From the NCBI GenBank assembly GCA_963693315.1, contig OY856187.1, forward strand, positions 117,407,166-117,471,165: a stretch of 64,000 nt of DNA. Direction: 5' to 3'. A model generated the notes under the pieces. That model ran no database searches, was not told the DNA's origin, and worked only from the letters and a program-made list of their open reading frames with translations. This document shows positions 1-10,619 of this stretch, piece by piece; positions within the stretch are counted from its first letter, which is position 1, and every line of letters starts with the position of its first letter. Origin of the DNA: Diogma glabrata (Eukaryota > Arthropoda > Insecta > Diptera > Cylindrotomidae). The translations under genes were made by a program, and so were the position numbers.

Positions 1-60
1 ATTTTCGAAATACAAATCAACTGATTTCAAGTTTCAACCGTCAAAATATTTTCGGAAAGT
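1..60. repeat. Partial copy of the 307-746 foldback repeat
   Basis: The first 60 bases read through a TTTTCGAAATACAAATCA segment and end with a TTTTCGGAAA motif. Both match the outer part of the right arm of the complete element at 307-746. The rest of this copy would lie to the left of the window. Sequence identity is imperfect, so this is an older or divergent copy. Confidence 0.6.
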
Positions 61-306
61 TCTACAAAAAAGATTGAATTAAAGGTTAAAGTCAGTCAGT
101 TAATTTAGATTTTTCTCGTAATTCTGTTATATAAAATCTAGTATATTTATATGTAATTTAAGTCCTAAGTAGATATAGTTATCACAGGCTTACTCACTTA
201 TTTTCACTTTAGTCTTTTAAGGTAATTTTCGCTAATAAGTTTGAGATAGTGTCATTATAGGAAAGCTCTATAGAGCTTTTTACTTAAAGCTGAAATCGTT
301 ATAGAC

Positions 307-746
307 TTTTTTCCCGAAAAAACACAGTTGTGATCAGCTGATTTGTATTTCGAAAACTTTAAATGATTGTTATTTCTTGCAAATCAATATTGTTTTGTAT
401 TGCCTTTAAGTTTTTCTTACTATAGTTACATTATTATTATTTTTGCAGTAAGTTTTAATACATAATTACTGATTTCTAATTATATTTGACGGTTTACATA
501 CAGCAATATAACGATTGAAGTTTAAGGAAAAAGCTCTATATTGCTGTACGTATTTCACATATAGCAATGATTATTAGAAATCAGTAAATTTTTTATTAAA
601 ATTTACTGCATAAATAATAATAATGCAACTATAGTAAAAACAACATAAAGACAACACAAAAAATCTTTGCAACAAATAACAATTATTTAAAGTTTTCGAA
701 ATACAAATCAGCTGATCACAACTGTCAGGTTTTTTCGGAAAAAATG
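307..746. repeat. Foldback MITE-like inverted repeat, about 440 bp
   Basis: The two halves are imperfect inverted copies of each other. The left arm contains GTGATCAGCTGATTTGTA followed by TTTCGAAAACTTTAAA. The right arm contains the reverse complement near 690-720. The outer ends are T/A runs around CCCGAAAA on the left and TTCGGAAAA on the right. The centre, near 530, holds a second inverted pair around AGCAATATA and TATTGCTGTA. There is no coding capacity. Ends are approximate and no target-site duplication was settled. It is best described as a non-autonomous DNA element of unknown superfamily. Confidence 0.7.
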
Positions 747-1071
747 TGTATAAAAAAGTAGCTCAATTTTAAACAAACATCTCCACCTATTATTTGAATT
801 AAGAATTATTAATGTAATTACGAAATATTTTTACATATTGTTATTTATTATTTAATAAAATATCAAAATAGTGACAAACGTATGCTTAAGTTTACACAAA
901 AATTATTTAAAAGGTAATGAAGTTAATGTAAATAATTAGTTAAAATACTTACAAACTTTAAAAAGTTATATCCATTAATAAATCTTTTTCTTTTATGGTA
1001 AAATAGTTTTATTGAAACACTCAATAATTAAACATAACCTTAATTTTCATCGCGGCAAATAGAAATTCAAC
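747..1071. other. AT-rich upstream region of the UBF-like gene
   Basis: There is no ORF or recognisable repeat here. It lies directly upstream of the first coding exon at 1072 and presumably holds the promoter and 5' UTR. I cannot point to a specific core-promoter motif. Confidence 0.4.
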
Positions 1072-3972
1072 ATGAGACCCAGGTCGTTATCTTTATTTCA
1101 ACCATCTTCTAATTCAACAGTACGAAATGCCAATGTTTTCAGTGATAGTAGTAGTGGTATGTATAGTAAATTTCATAACTTTAAGCTGGTTAGCAATATA
1201 ATAATGCATTTAATTGTTACAGACGAGGATGAAGAAAACCCCTTTTCACGTAAGCACTTTGATTGTTGTAAGGTAAGTTCCATAATCAAGATGGTTTTTC
1301 ATTGCAGATGAACCATTACACTTAAAAGAAGAAAATGAAAACGAACTCGAAACCTCTAATGAAGAAGAGCTGTATGAAGATGACGAAAATATAAAAGCAA
1401 TACAACCAAATGAACCAATCAACTTAGGCAAATTCCGATTTTTTCCTTCCTTTTCGATAATCACTAAATTGTGTTTCATTTTCCAGATGGATCAAATTTC
1501 AGGAGTGATGATTTAGAATTATTGGATTATATCAATAGGTTAAATATACCAAATGATCGTTTAAATTTCCGATTTAGGGTTAAGAAAATAAATTGGGAAC
1601 ATGTAATAACTGAAATATGGTTTGATTTTTATTTAATTAAATTTATAATATTATTTTGCTTTGCAGATTGGTCATCATTTCAATAAACCACCCGAAGAAA
1701 TTAAATTAAAGTTTGAAAATATATTAAAAGAAGTTAAAAGTTTTAGAACGCTGCCCTCCATTATAAACGATGCAAACCAACATATTCAAAACGAAAAAAT
1801 AAAATATACCGCAAGTTTGAGGCATCATCCTGATATGCCAACAAAACCGATGACATCATATTTTTTATATTTACAACAAGTTCGTGATAAGAAACTATCA
1901 TGTAAAGAAGCTGCGGAAATGTTTAAAAATTTAAGTATGAATAAACGTCGTCATTTAGATAAAAAAGCTGAGGTTTTGAGACAGATATATAAGGAAAAAA
2001 TGGAAGAATTCTAGTATTTTCATGACTAACATTTACTTAAACCAAAATTAAAACATTTTCCTAATTTTAGTGAAAATCATCCAGAGTTTAAAACTACAAA
2101 AAAACAAAAACTAAACAAAAAAATAACACCGTTTTCTTTATATCAAAAAGCGATGTCAAAAAAGAAAAGTAACTTAATTAAAAATTACCATCTCTGGATG
2201 CCATTTTTAACATAAATATTCCTATTTTATAGAAATCTCCACTCATGAAACCTGGAACGTTTTACCGGTTGAAAAGAAAATTATTTATATTAAGCAGGTT
2301 ATTGATCTAAGGGAAGTAAGGATTAAACTTATATTTGCGTTTTATATTGAGTTACATTTTTTTTTTTATATAAAATGTGATGTGTAGTAGGCATTACAAT
2401 ATGTGTCACAACAACAAATAAAAACCTTTTAAGACCAAGGTCCCACAACAACATGCGTTCAAAGGATGTTAATGTACGCAAATCTGTTTTTTTTTTTTAA
2501 TATTTTTTTGTTAAATAATGGATAACTAAACCATAAATCCTATCACATATAAAATATGACATAGGCCAATATTTCGTGATAGGATAGGGAAAATAAAAAT
2601 AAAATAAGAGATAAAAAGCAAATTTGTTTTAAAAATTTGCAGGAACAAAACAAAAATTGTATATTTGTCAATGATTAAAGCTCAGATATATAGTTATATG
2701 AAGGCTCGTTTCTTCGAGCAAGCTACAGCGTTCCAGCATCAAGGAATATTCATTAGCTAAGATTGAGAGTGCTACCGTTGACTGAATATAGTTCATCCGC
2801 CAGCACCCCTAAGATATCACCTTGGCTAGTGATATCTCACTGCTATTGCCAGTGGTATGCGATATCTCACGTTAACTCATATGCCAATAGCAGGGACTGG
2901 AGTACGCGGGGTTGTCACACCTGTGGATCAAAAAATAGAAAAAAATTAACAAATTAATAAAAACTGATCCCTCCATGCGTATAATTTTATTTCGTATATT
3001 TCGTATTTTAATTTAATTTCGTATATTAATTTTATTTCAAGTCAGGTGACAAAAATTGTTTAGTCCTAGGAAAGGAATTAGAAATTTTACATTCATTCTA
3101 TGGAAAACCAGATAAACCGCCAACTGACAGATATCAGACCTACATTAAAATGAATATTGGTATTAAATCACCGGATCAGGTGAAAAACGACTGGAAATCT
3201 ATGTCTGAAATAGAAAAGGAAGAATATACACAGAAAACTATAGAAAACTTGGAAGAATTTCTCACTGAATATGAAGAATATATTAATCGTCTTCCTGATA
3301 AAGAGCAAACAAAAGAAAAGGTGTATCGGGATAATATAAAAAACAAATATTTACAATTATGTAAAAAACGGAAAACAAAAAATTTGTCATCCAATAAAAA
3401 AACAGTGAAATCTCCGGTTACCAAAGATCCTATAAAGATCAAAAAGTCAAAAAAAAGACGATTCAGTGAGGGCGAAAATGTTGAATCAGATTTCAATGTT
3501 AAATCTAACGATGAATCTGCTTCGAAAAAGAAAAAATTCGATAACAAACCTTCATTTAAAATTGAAAGACCGCCAAGGTAATTTACAACCAAACATTCCC
3601 TATTAAATTAAAAATATTTTTGGCATTTCAGCACATTTTATAAATATTGGCTTTTAAAACACTCTAAAGGCAAGTCGAAAGATGTATCTAAAGCTGAATT
3701 CAAAAATTTGAGTGAAACTAAAAAGGAGAAATTAGAAAAAAACTACTCAGATGAAGTTGACAACTATATCTGCAGCTTAAAATTATATCTAAAATCATTA
3801 TCGCAAACAGTAAAGACTCAAATTAAGTCGCAACATGTGTTCAATACAATTAATGTATTAATTTTTACAGGAAATGCAAGAGTACTTAGAGAAATTAAAA
3901 GCGGAAGAGACCGAACATGCTGATGATTCGGATGAAAAATCTATTGAGGAGTCGAGCAGTGACGACGAATAG
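1072..3972 (+). CDS. UBF/UBTF-like nucleolar HMG-box transcription factor (10 exons)
   Basis: Likely orthologue of UBF, the HMG-box protein that organises rDNA chromatin and supports RNA polymerase I transcription in the nucleolus. Exons: 1072-1156, 1223-1249, 1308-1427, 1487-1602, 1667-2013, 2071-2168, 2233-2315, 3042-3577, 3632-3809 and 3871-3972. They total 1692 nt, in frame, giving 563 aa (human UBF is longer). Support includes the UBF-type segment before the first box (INWEH, then KLKFENILKEVKSFRTL, exons 4-5). HMG boxes follow at roughly residues 171-235 (HPDMPTKPMTSYF), 240-290, 314-380 (KPDKPPTDRY) and 465-535 (ERPP to FYKYW). A basic segment lies near 390-460, and the tail is acidic (EESSSDDE). 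Exons 2-4 encode an acidic N-terminal stretch less typical of the family. The intron at 1428-1486 would be GC-AG. The seventh intron is 726 nt because of a mobile insertion. The ATG at 1072 is the first in frame. Family assignment is strong; the first three exons are less certain. Confidence 0.85.
2350..2975 (-). mobile_element. LINE-derived insertion with fused 5' and 3' ends, in UBF intron 7
   Basis: After a T-run at about 2356-2368, positions 2370-2500 resemble the 3' UTR of the LINEs at 29870 and 31850, including the block GTGTCACAACAACA and CCTTTTAAGACC. Positions 2500-2970 resemble the 5' region of the LINE fragment at 45100-45600, including CCGCCAGCACCC and repeated GATATCTC blocks. 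No endonuclease or reverse transcriptase sequence lies between. The element is therefore an internally deleted, non-autonomous derivative, oriented opposite to the gene. It explains why this intron is some ten times longer than the others. Confidence 0.65.
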
Positions 3973-4543
3973 ATAAAATCAAAATTTCTTTATTTTAAAT
4001 CATAAATCGTCATCTTTTTATTTTTGTTTAAAGTTTTTACTGTTATAAATTTATTAAGTCGAAAATTAGTTTTTAATTTAAATATGTATCCCAACCAATG
4101 ACGTCTATGTGCTTATAAGGCATAAAACATGGTTTCAAGATTTCTCGCATCAGTTGGATTGGAGGGATGGACTTGTATGTAGTACATCTATAAATAGGTG
4201 GGTGACAATTCTTCTGAGGAGAACAAATCAATCCTAATTGATTTGAGTCTTACATTTTCTCTTGGCTCACTCATTCAAGGTTCAAATAACTAAATGTAGA
4301 AGTGGTATTTCAGCGTGATTTTTAACACAGAGTAACGAATCTATGGGATTATTTATTCGTGCGGTTTTCTAATAATTTTAACCTTTTAAGGTCAATGTCC
4401 ATACTCCATAAATCCCTCAAAGAAATTTAAATCGTTTACCTATACCTCAGTTTGCATAATATCTTTAAATATTGGAAGATGTTAATTCATTAACGCTAAA
4501 CATGATTTTGCTTAAAGAAAAGAAGACACAATTTTACAAAAAT
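3973..4543. other. Intergenic, 3' flank of the UBF-like gene
   Basis: AT-rich sequence with possible polyadenylation contexts shortly after the stop codon. I see no gene, repeat or RNA here. Confidence 0.4.
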
Positions 4544-4644
4544 ATTGACGACTGGTAAAGTGATAACAGCGCACTCTCTTAGCAAAATTTAAAAACTATT
4601 TAAACAAATCAAAATTCAAACGGACAGTAAGTAAATATTAAAAT

Positions 4645-5660
4645 TTATTCTTTTTGATTTGTTTTGGATAAATAATTTAAAAAATATGAGTATAAAAGAT
4701 TTAAATTGAAGTAACAATCAAAATTTTTTAGGTTTTCTTCTCGAGTCTGCCAATATATGCAACATTTTAAAACTTTTGCTAAGAACTGCACACAATCGGT
4801 AAAATAATTTTTAGCACATCTTGGAGAGATATTAAATAGTATAGCGGTTTGTATATTGTTCATATTCATCTTTATTCGACACATTGTCAATATTATACTG
4901 TTTTTTTAGACAACCCAATATTATAGGGCTCTTCTGACCTTATTAATAAACAGCACTTATGTAACCGTTCTAACAAAGTTAGAGTTGGAATTCCAGTCAT
5001 GGAATTTAATTTTTCGTCAGTATCAATAAGGAACGCTAGTTTATTAAGTTTTTCTGTTTCACCATTAATTTCCACAGATACGCCGCGCTCGTGAATGTTG
5101 AATTGAGTACCTATGCAAAATTGGTGTATGGGTGGCACCCTTTATCATCCTTGCTGTTAGTAGGATAAATATTTCCAAAGCCATCTTCTGTTCTACTGGA
5201 CGCATCAATTGATAAACTAAAAAATAAAATATAAGTACATACAAGATTTATAATTATACATTTATTTTGAAAATTGTACATACTTGTTCATTATATTTAA
5301 CCTGAGTTTTCTTTCCTTTGGCTTCCTCGTCATTATGCTTGATTGTGGTAAATTTCTGATTGAAAAGCATTTGATGTGATGCCCTTTTTCGTATATGTTC
5401 GCCCGTGGTAATGGAATTAGAATCTGTTCTTTCTTGCTACAGAACACAAAGTTTTTGCGAATCTTTTTTCCCATCCTTAGTACATTTTTCCATTCATTTA
5501 ATGTTATTTTATTTAACATGACCTTACGGGGAATATGATGCATGGACACGCCGTCAATATCATATATTTTGCACTGTGGTGCGACTTAAATATGTTTTGC
5601 ACTGTGGTACGACACTGATAGCGACCCAAATATTTCGCAGTTTTACGATTACTTTCCATT
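4645..5660 (-). pseudogene. THAP-domain transposase remnant, N-terminal half
   Basis: Read on the minus strand, the sequence begins with a THAP-like zinc-finger region: a VAPQCK segment, MHHIPR, then W and FCSK. It continues into a helix-turn-helix-like region (LNSMTGIPTLTLLERL, CRIKMNMN). This is followed at once by the element's 3' terminal sequence, so the DDE catalytic domain is deleted. Several frame breaks and a small tandem duplication (TTTTGCACTGTGGT, near 5565-5605) disrupt it. It aligns with the right-arm copy at 10657 over the helix-turn-helix part. The family is inferred from motif layout. Confidence 0.65.
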
Positions 5661-5849
5661 TGGCTATTAAAAATTATAAAATTGCGATCAAATTATAATA
5701 GATAATAGTGTTGTAACTTACATTTGAATAAATAAATACACCAATTGTTGCACCAATTTTAAAAATATTAAATTTAATATGGTTTAAATATTTTTGTGAG
5801 TAAAAATATATGGTATTTGACATATGTTTACAATTTGATTTGTTTAACT

Positions 5850-5937
5850 AGCTTAACATAAAATCCGCTAGAGCACATGGTGTATGTCGTCAATTGACGA
5901 CATGCCCTATGTGCTCTAGCGGATTTTATGTTAAACT
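5850..5937. repeat. Near-perfect palindrome at the junction of two transposon copies
   Basis: The sequence is symmetrical about position 5893/5894 for roughly 44 bp on each side. ATAAAATCCGCTAGAGCACAT on the left is mirrored by ATGTGCTCTAGCGGATTTTA on the right, with mismatches only near GGTGTATG versus CATGCCCT. It marks where the two inverted transposon copies abut through their terminal repeats, and could form a cruciform. Confidence 0.9.
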
Positions 5938-6055
5938 TTTTAATAACACCAAATTGTAAACAAATGTCAAATACCATAAACTTTTACTCCAAAAAATATT
6001 TAAGTTGTGTTAAATTTAAAAGTTTTAAAATTTGTGCAACCATCGGTGTATTTAT

Positions 6056-6234
6056 TGATGTAAGCGGATTTGAAAAGCCTGAATTAAACGAGTTTAGTTA
6101 TTCCGATATATTTTATGTATTTCTTATTACAAGACAGAATGACAATAAACAATGTTGAAGTTAGTATACATTGATAAGGTTAACATATTTGTACTAAAAA
6201 TTATATAAGGTTGAATAATGTTCTAACTCCAACA
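6056..6234 (-). repeat. 3' LTR of the copia element
   Basis: A 179-bp direct repeat that appears identical to 10363-10541. In element orientation it begins TGTTGGAGTTAGAAC and ends GCTTACATCA. It is preceded by a short G-rich polypurine stretch at 6235-6239 and followed by the TTTAT target duplication. Confidence 0.95.
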
Positions 6235-6267
6235 CCCCCACTAGAACTTATTTGATTAACATTTAAT

Positions 6268-9200
6268 TCATCTTAGACCTAGTTCTTTCATACACTTTAT
6301 GTGTTTAAAATTGGATAAACCTTTAGTTAGTATATCTGCAACCATGTCGTCAGTTCCAATTGATGTAACATTAATCTCATTAGCGCTAACTTTTTCCCTG
6401 ACATAGTGGTGTCTGATATCTATGTGCTTCGTTCTTGCATGATAACCAGTGTTTGTAGAAAGTATAACAGCACCTTTGTTGTCACAGTATATTTGTATTG
6501 GCTTTACTATATCTGGAACTAGTTCATTATCGAGATTTTTCAACCACATAGCTTCCTGTGCTGCTGCAGATAAAGCCATATACTCAGCTTCTGTTGTAGA
6601 CAACGCAACTGTCTGTTGTTTCCTGCAATTCCAAGATATTGGACCACCATTCATTATGAAAATGTAGCCTGTAACTGATCGTCTTTCGTCCATATCACTA
6701 GCCCAATCAGCGTCACAAAAACCTATCAACTTGGAACTCTCTTCTTTCGAAAATTCAAGTTTTGCGCTAGAAGAACCTTTCAAGTAGCGAAGAATTCGTT
6801 TAACAGCATTCCAATGAGTTTTTCCAGGATTGTTGTTGAATCGGCTTACAACATTTACTGCATAAGCGATGTCCGGCCTAGTGGCTTGAGCTGCATATAA
6901 GATGCTTCCTACTGCCTGCTGATATGGAATTTGTTCCATTTCTTTTGATTCAATTTCAGTTTTTGGTGACATTTCTTTTGATAATTTTTGATTTAGATCA
7001 AAAGGAGTTGAAACTGAATTACATTCTGACATATTAAATCTTGTCAAAACTTCTAATATGTATTTTTCTTGATCCACCCAGATTTTATTTAGATTTCGAT
7101 TTCGTGTAATGGTTAGTCCTAAACAGGATTTGGCTTCTCCGAAATCTCTCATTTTAAAATTTCTGTTCAATTGAAGTTTTAAATTTTCTTTTAATTTAGA
7201 GCAATTTGTAAAAATAAGAAAATCATCGACATATACTGCAAGAAATATCATCCTATTGCCATCAATATAATAATATATACACGGATCGACTTTTGAACGG
7301 ATAAAACCAATTTTTAACAAAATGGAATCTAATTTCACATTCCATGTACGACTTGCCTGTTTTAATCCATAAATAGCCTTCCTCAAACGACAAACTTTAT
7401 TTCCGTCTTCAAAACCTTTTGGTTGAAGCATGTAGACTTCTTCGTTTAAATCACCTTGAAGAAATGCGGTGATTGCATCCATGTGGTCTATGTCCATGTT
7501 GAACTTCGCTGCAAGCGCTATTAGAAATCGAATAGATGTAAAACGAACCACTGGTGAGTAAGTTTCTTCATAATCGATGCCTCGCTTTTGAGCACATCCT
7601 TTTATCACCAATCGAGCTTTATATCGATTATTACCTAAATGATCTTCTTTTCTTTTGAATACCCATTTACAATCAATGGCTTTTTTATTATTCGGCAAAT
7701 TCTGTAAAGACCAAGTATTATTATCGATTAATGAATCATACTCATCTTTCATTGCTTGTTTCCAATGACTCGCATCAGATCTGTTTACAGCTTCTTCAAC
7801 AGATATCGGGTCATTTAGTTCGTTTGTCTTTGAACTATAGACAACATAATCATCCATATTTTTTGGCTTAATTTGTCTTTTAGAACGTCTCAAATTTTCA
7901 GTTGACTCTGGCATGGATTGATTATTTAAATCCTGATCAGCACCATTATCAAAACCTATGAATTCATCGATTTCCTCTTCCAGACCAACATCTAAATTTT
8001 TATCTACAATTTCTTCAATTATGGATTTATCCCCCACTTCATCCGCATTGTCTTCAAGCTCGTGTGTATCTTCTAAGTTTAATGTTATATTTTCATTATT
8101 TGAAATAATATTTATTTCGTTATTGGAATTATTATTTATAATGACTTCGGATTTGAATTTATCTTCAATAAAAGTAACATTTCGACTTATAGTGATTTCC
8201 TTCGTTTTTGGGTTATATACACGATAGCCTTTAGTGTCCAAGGAATATCCAATAAATATATTCTCTTCTGACTTAGCATCCCATTTCTTTCGTTTTTGTT
8301 TTGGAACATATACCATTGCTTTAGTTCCAAAAATGCGAAGATGTTTTAAAGAAGGTTTTCTCCCGGACCAAACTTCTTCGGGTGTTTGATTAATTAAACC
8401 TTTCGTTGGAGATCTGTTGATTAAATAAACAGCTGTTCCAACTGCTTCAGCCCAAAAACTTTTCGAAAGATCAGCATCGAATAACATACATCGTGCTTTT
8501 TCTAAAATAGTACGATTTTCACGTTCCGCAACCCCGTTTTGTTCTGGTGTATATGGACAGGTAACTTGATGTTTAATACCAAACTCCTTTAAAATTTTCA
8601 TCATTTCAGCATTAATAAATTCTCCTCCTCCATCAGTACGTAAGATTTTTATTCTTTTTCCAGTTTCATTTTCAACAGAGTTTTTAAAATTTTTAAATGT
8701 TGCAGTTACTTCATCTTTGGATTTCAAAAAATAAACAAATACTTTTCGTGTGTAATCATCAATCAACGTGAAAAAGTATTTGGAGCCTCCTAATGAAACT
8801 TCTTCCATCGGACCACATAAATCCGAATGTACTAACTCCAATGTATGTTGTGCACGGAATCCTACATTTTTAAACGGTAATTTAGTCTGTTTTCCTTTTA
8901 AACAGACGACACATGGTATTTTATTACTCACTGTAAACTTTTGTTTAGAAAATGGTTCAGAAATTTGTTGCAAATTGTTCATATATTCATAACTCATATG
9001 TCCTAAACGACGATGCCACAAATCATATTCATTTTTAACTGATGTCATAAAGCTTTTTTGTTTTGGAGCAATATTTAATTTATACATATTGTCCACCAAC
9101 GTTGCTGTTGCTATTAAATAATTTTTATTGTTGTAAATTTGACAACCACTATTATTGAACGTCACTGTATTTCCTTTTAAAATCATCTGACTCACTGATA

Positions 9201-10185
9201 ATAGATTTGTAGATAGATCCGGAACATGTAAAACGTCTTTGATGATCACTGGTTCAATTTTTCTTTTGACCAATATATTTAATTCTACGTCACCTATAGC
9301 TGAGATAGATAGTCTATCATTATTTGCGACTATAATTTCATTGTTTGGTGGTTCATTGATATTTTGCAGCCATTCACTATGAGGTGTCATATGTGATGAA
9401 GCACCCGAATCAATAAACCAATCATTTTTATTGGCTGACAATGATGTTGATGAATTATAAACTGAAAATAAACTGGCTGTATTGACCTTAAATTTGTTTG
9501 TTTGCGATTTACTTGCCTTTAAAGATGGACAATTTTTTGCAATGTGTCCATATTGATTGCATTTAAAACATCGTGGACCTTTATTCTTATAATTGTTTTT
9601 ATTCTGATATCTATTGCTATAAAGTGCAGCATTTTCTGTAGATTTTTTTGTTATTTTAACATCTTGCAATAATTTTGTTTTTATAGAATCGCCTGTTATT
9701 GGTGTGCCTGAGCTTTCAAGCCCCATTATCATCGGTTTATATTCTTCCGATAATCCTGCCAATAATATTGTCCCTAACCATTCATCTGATACAATAAAGC
9801 CAATATTAGTCAATTTATGAGCTGTACTCATAATTTCGTTGACATATTCTTCAACTGTTTGACAACTTTCCAATTTTGTGGAAATTAAAGATTTTAAGAG
9901 ACTAACTTTTCTGGTCAAACCGGAGTCCTCAAACGTAATCCTTAATTTATGCCATACTTCTTTTGGACTTTTTGCTTGTTGTATGTGCACAAAGTTTTTT
10001 GGATCTATTAATAAAATGATTTTTGATTTTGCCTTTGCAAATTTTTTTTCGTCAAACTTGGTTGTGTCATCCGTTGTGACACATTCCCACAAATCCTCGT
10101 GCTCCAGATACGTTTTAACAGCAAACTGCCACGTATTATAATTTTCTCGTCCCTGTAATTTCTCAATTAATGGTATTGAGTTCAT
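6268..10185 (-). CDS. Copia Gag-Pol polyprotein (1305 aa, intact)
   Basis: A single frame encodes all copia functions in the order Gag, protease, integrase, reverse transcriptase, RNase H. Gag ends with a CCHC knuckle (CFKCNQYGHIAKNC, about residue 206). The protease site is DSGASSH at about 259. Integrase carries the HHCC zinc site (H391 and nearby, C425, C428) and D/D/E residues in HSD (about 454), RTDGGGEF (about 517) and GVAERENR (about 554). RT carries YVDD near 982, and RNase H has CDADW near 1155 and EAEYMAL. The order integrase before RT distinguishes copia from gypsy. The length is close to that of Drosophila copia. No stops or frameshifts are seen, so it may be functional. No separate gag frame or splice signal was resolved. 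Confidence 0.95.
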   Translation of the reverse strand: MNSIPLIEKLQGRENYNTWQFAVKTYLEHEDLWECVTTDDTTKFDEKKFAKAKSKIILLIDPKNFVHIQQAKSPKEVWHKLRITFEDSGLTRKVSLLKSLISTKLESCQTVEEYVNEIMSTAHKLTNIGFIVSDEWLGTILLAGLSEEYKPMIMGLESSGTPITGDSIKTKLLQDVKITKKSTENAALYSNRYQNKNNYKNKGPRCFKCNQYGHIAKNCPSLKASKSQTNKFKVNTASLFSVYNSSTSLSANKNDWFIDSGASSHMTPHSEWLQNINEPPNNEIIVANNDRLSISAIGDVELNILVKRKIEPVIIKDVLHVPDLSTNLLSVSQMILKGNTVTFNNSGCQIYNNKNYLIATATLVDNMYKLNIAPKQKSFMTSVKNEYDLWHRRLGHMSYEYMNNLQQISEPFSKQKFTVSNKIPCVVCLKGKQTKLPFKNVGFRAQHTLELVHSDLCGPMEEVSLGGSKYFFTLIDDYTRKVFVYFLKSKDEVTATFKNFKNSVENETGKRIKILRTDGGGEFINAEMMKILKEFGIKHQVTCPYTPEQNGVAERENRTILEKARCMLFDADLSKSFWAEAVGTAVYLINRSPTKGLINQTPEEVWSGRKPSLKHLRIFGTKAMVYVPKQKRKKWDAKSEENIFIGYSLDTKGYRVYNPKTKEITISRNVTFIEDKFKSEVIINNNSNNEINIISNNENITLNLEDTHELEDNADEVGDKSIIEEIVDKNLDVGLEEEIDEFIGFDNGADQDLNNQSMPESTENLRRSKRQIKPKNMDDYVVYSSKTNELNDPISVEEAVNRSDASHWKQAMKDEYDSLIDNNTWSLQNLPNNKKAIDCKWVFKRKEDHLGNNRYKARLVIKGCAQKRGIDYEETYSPVVRFTSIRFLIALAAKFNMDIDHMDAITAFLQGDLNEEVYMLQPKGFEDGNKVCRLRKAIYGLKQASRTWNVKLDSILLKIGFIRSKVDPCIYYYIDGNRMIFLAVYVDDFLIFTNCSKLKENLKLQLNRNFKMRDFGEAKSCLGLTITRNRNLNKIWVDQEKYILEVLTRFNMSECNSVSTPFDLNQKLSKEMSPKTEIESKEMEQIPYQQAVGSILYAAQATRPDIAYAVNVVSRFNNNPGKTHWNAVKRILRYLKGSSSAKLEFSKEESSKLIGFCDADWASDMDERRSVTGYIFIMNGGPISWNCRKQQTVALSTTEAEYMALSAAAQEAMWLKNLDNELVPDIVKPIQIYCDNKGAVILSTNTGYHARTKHIDIRHHYVREKVSANEINVTSIGTDDMVADILTKGLSNFKHIKCMKELGLR

Positions 10186-10348
10186 TATTAATTGTTTGCA
10201 TTAATTTTTGATCGCACGCTGTTATTTGATTTAACCTCAAAAATTTTATGTACAGAAAAATTTTTTTATTTATTTAAACAAACTGAATATATTATCTTGT
10301 TAACTCAAATTTACTTTCAAATTTTTATTTAAGTATTATGGCTCTATC

Positions 10349-10362
10349 CTGGGCCCATAACC
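10349..10362 (-). promoter_or_regulatory. Copia primer-binding site (internal initiator-tRNA-Met type)
   Basis: Directly inside the 5' LTR, in element orientation, reads GGTTATGGGCCCAG. This is the copia-type site, which pairs with an internal fragment of initiator tRNA-Met rather than the tRNA 3' end. Its abutment to the LTR end supports the LTR border at 10363. Confidence 0.85.
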
Positions 10363-10541
10363 TGATGTAAGCGGATTTGAAAAGCCTGAATTAAACGAGT
10401 TTAGTTATTCCGATATATTTTATGTATTTCTTATTACAAGACAGAATGACAATAAACAATGTTGAAGTTAGTATACATTGATAAGGTTAACATATTTGTA
10501 CTAAAAATTATATAAGGTTGAATAATGTTCTAACTCCAACA
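10363..10541 (-). repeat. 5' LTR of the copia element
   Basis: A 179-bp repeat that appears identical to 6056-6234. It is followed on its outer side by the TTTAT target duplication at 10542-10546 and on its inner side by the primer-binding site. It should contain the element's promoter, though I could not assign a TATA box. Confidence 0.95.
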
Positions 10542-10619
10542 TTTATTTATTCAAATGTAAGTTGCAAGACTATCATCTATTATAATTTGATCACAATTTT
10601 ATTATTTTAAACAGCAAAA

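Larger units (their letters stand above)
6056..10541 (-). mobile_element. Complete copia-type LTR retrotransposon with matching LTRs
   Basis: The element is 4486 bp on the minus strand. It is bounded by two 179-bp direct repeats (6056-6234 and 10363-10541) that I could not tell apart by eye. Each starts TGTTGG and ends CATCA in element orientation. The flanks are TTTAT at 6051-6055 and TTTAT at 10542-10546, a 5-bp target-site duplication. One uninterrupted 1305-codon ORF fills the interior. The primer-binding site is of the copia type. The G-run directly upstream of the 3' LTR (6235-6239) serves as polypurine tract. Identical LTRs, an intact ORF and a clean duplication indicate a very recent insertion. 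Confidence 0.95.

Noticed and set aside
7958..9020. Plus-strand ORFs inside the copia element
   Set aside because: They are antisense shadows of the intact minus-strand Gag-Pol frame and show no family motifs.
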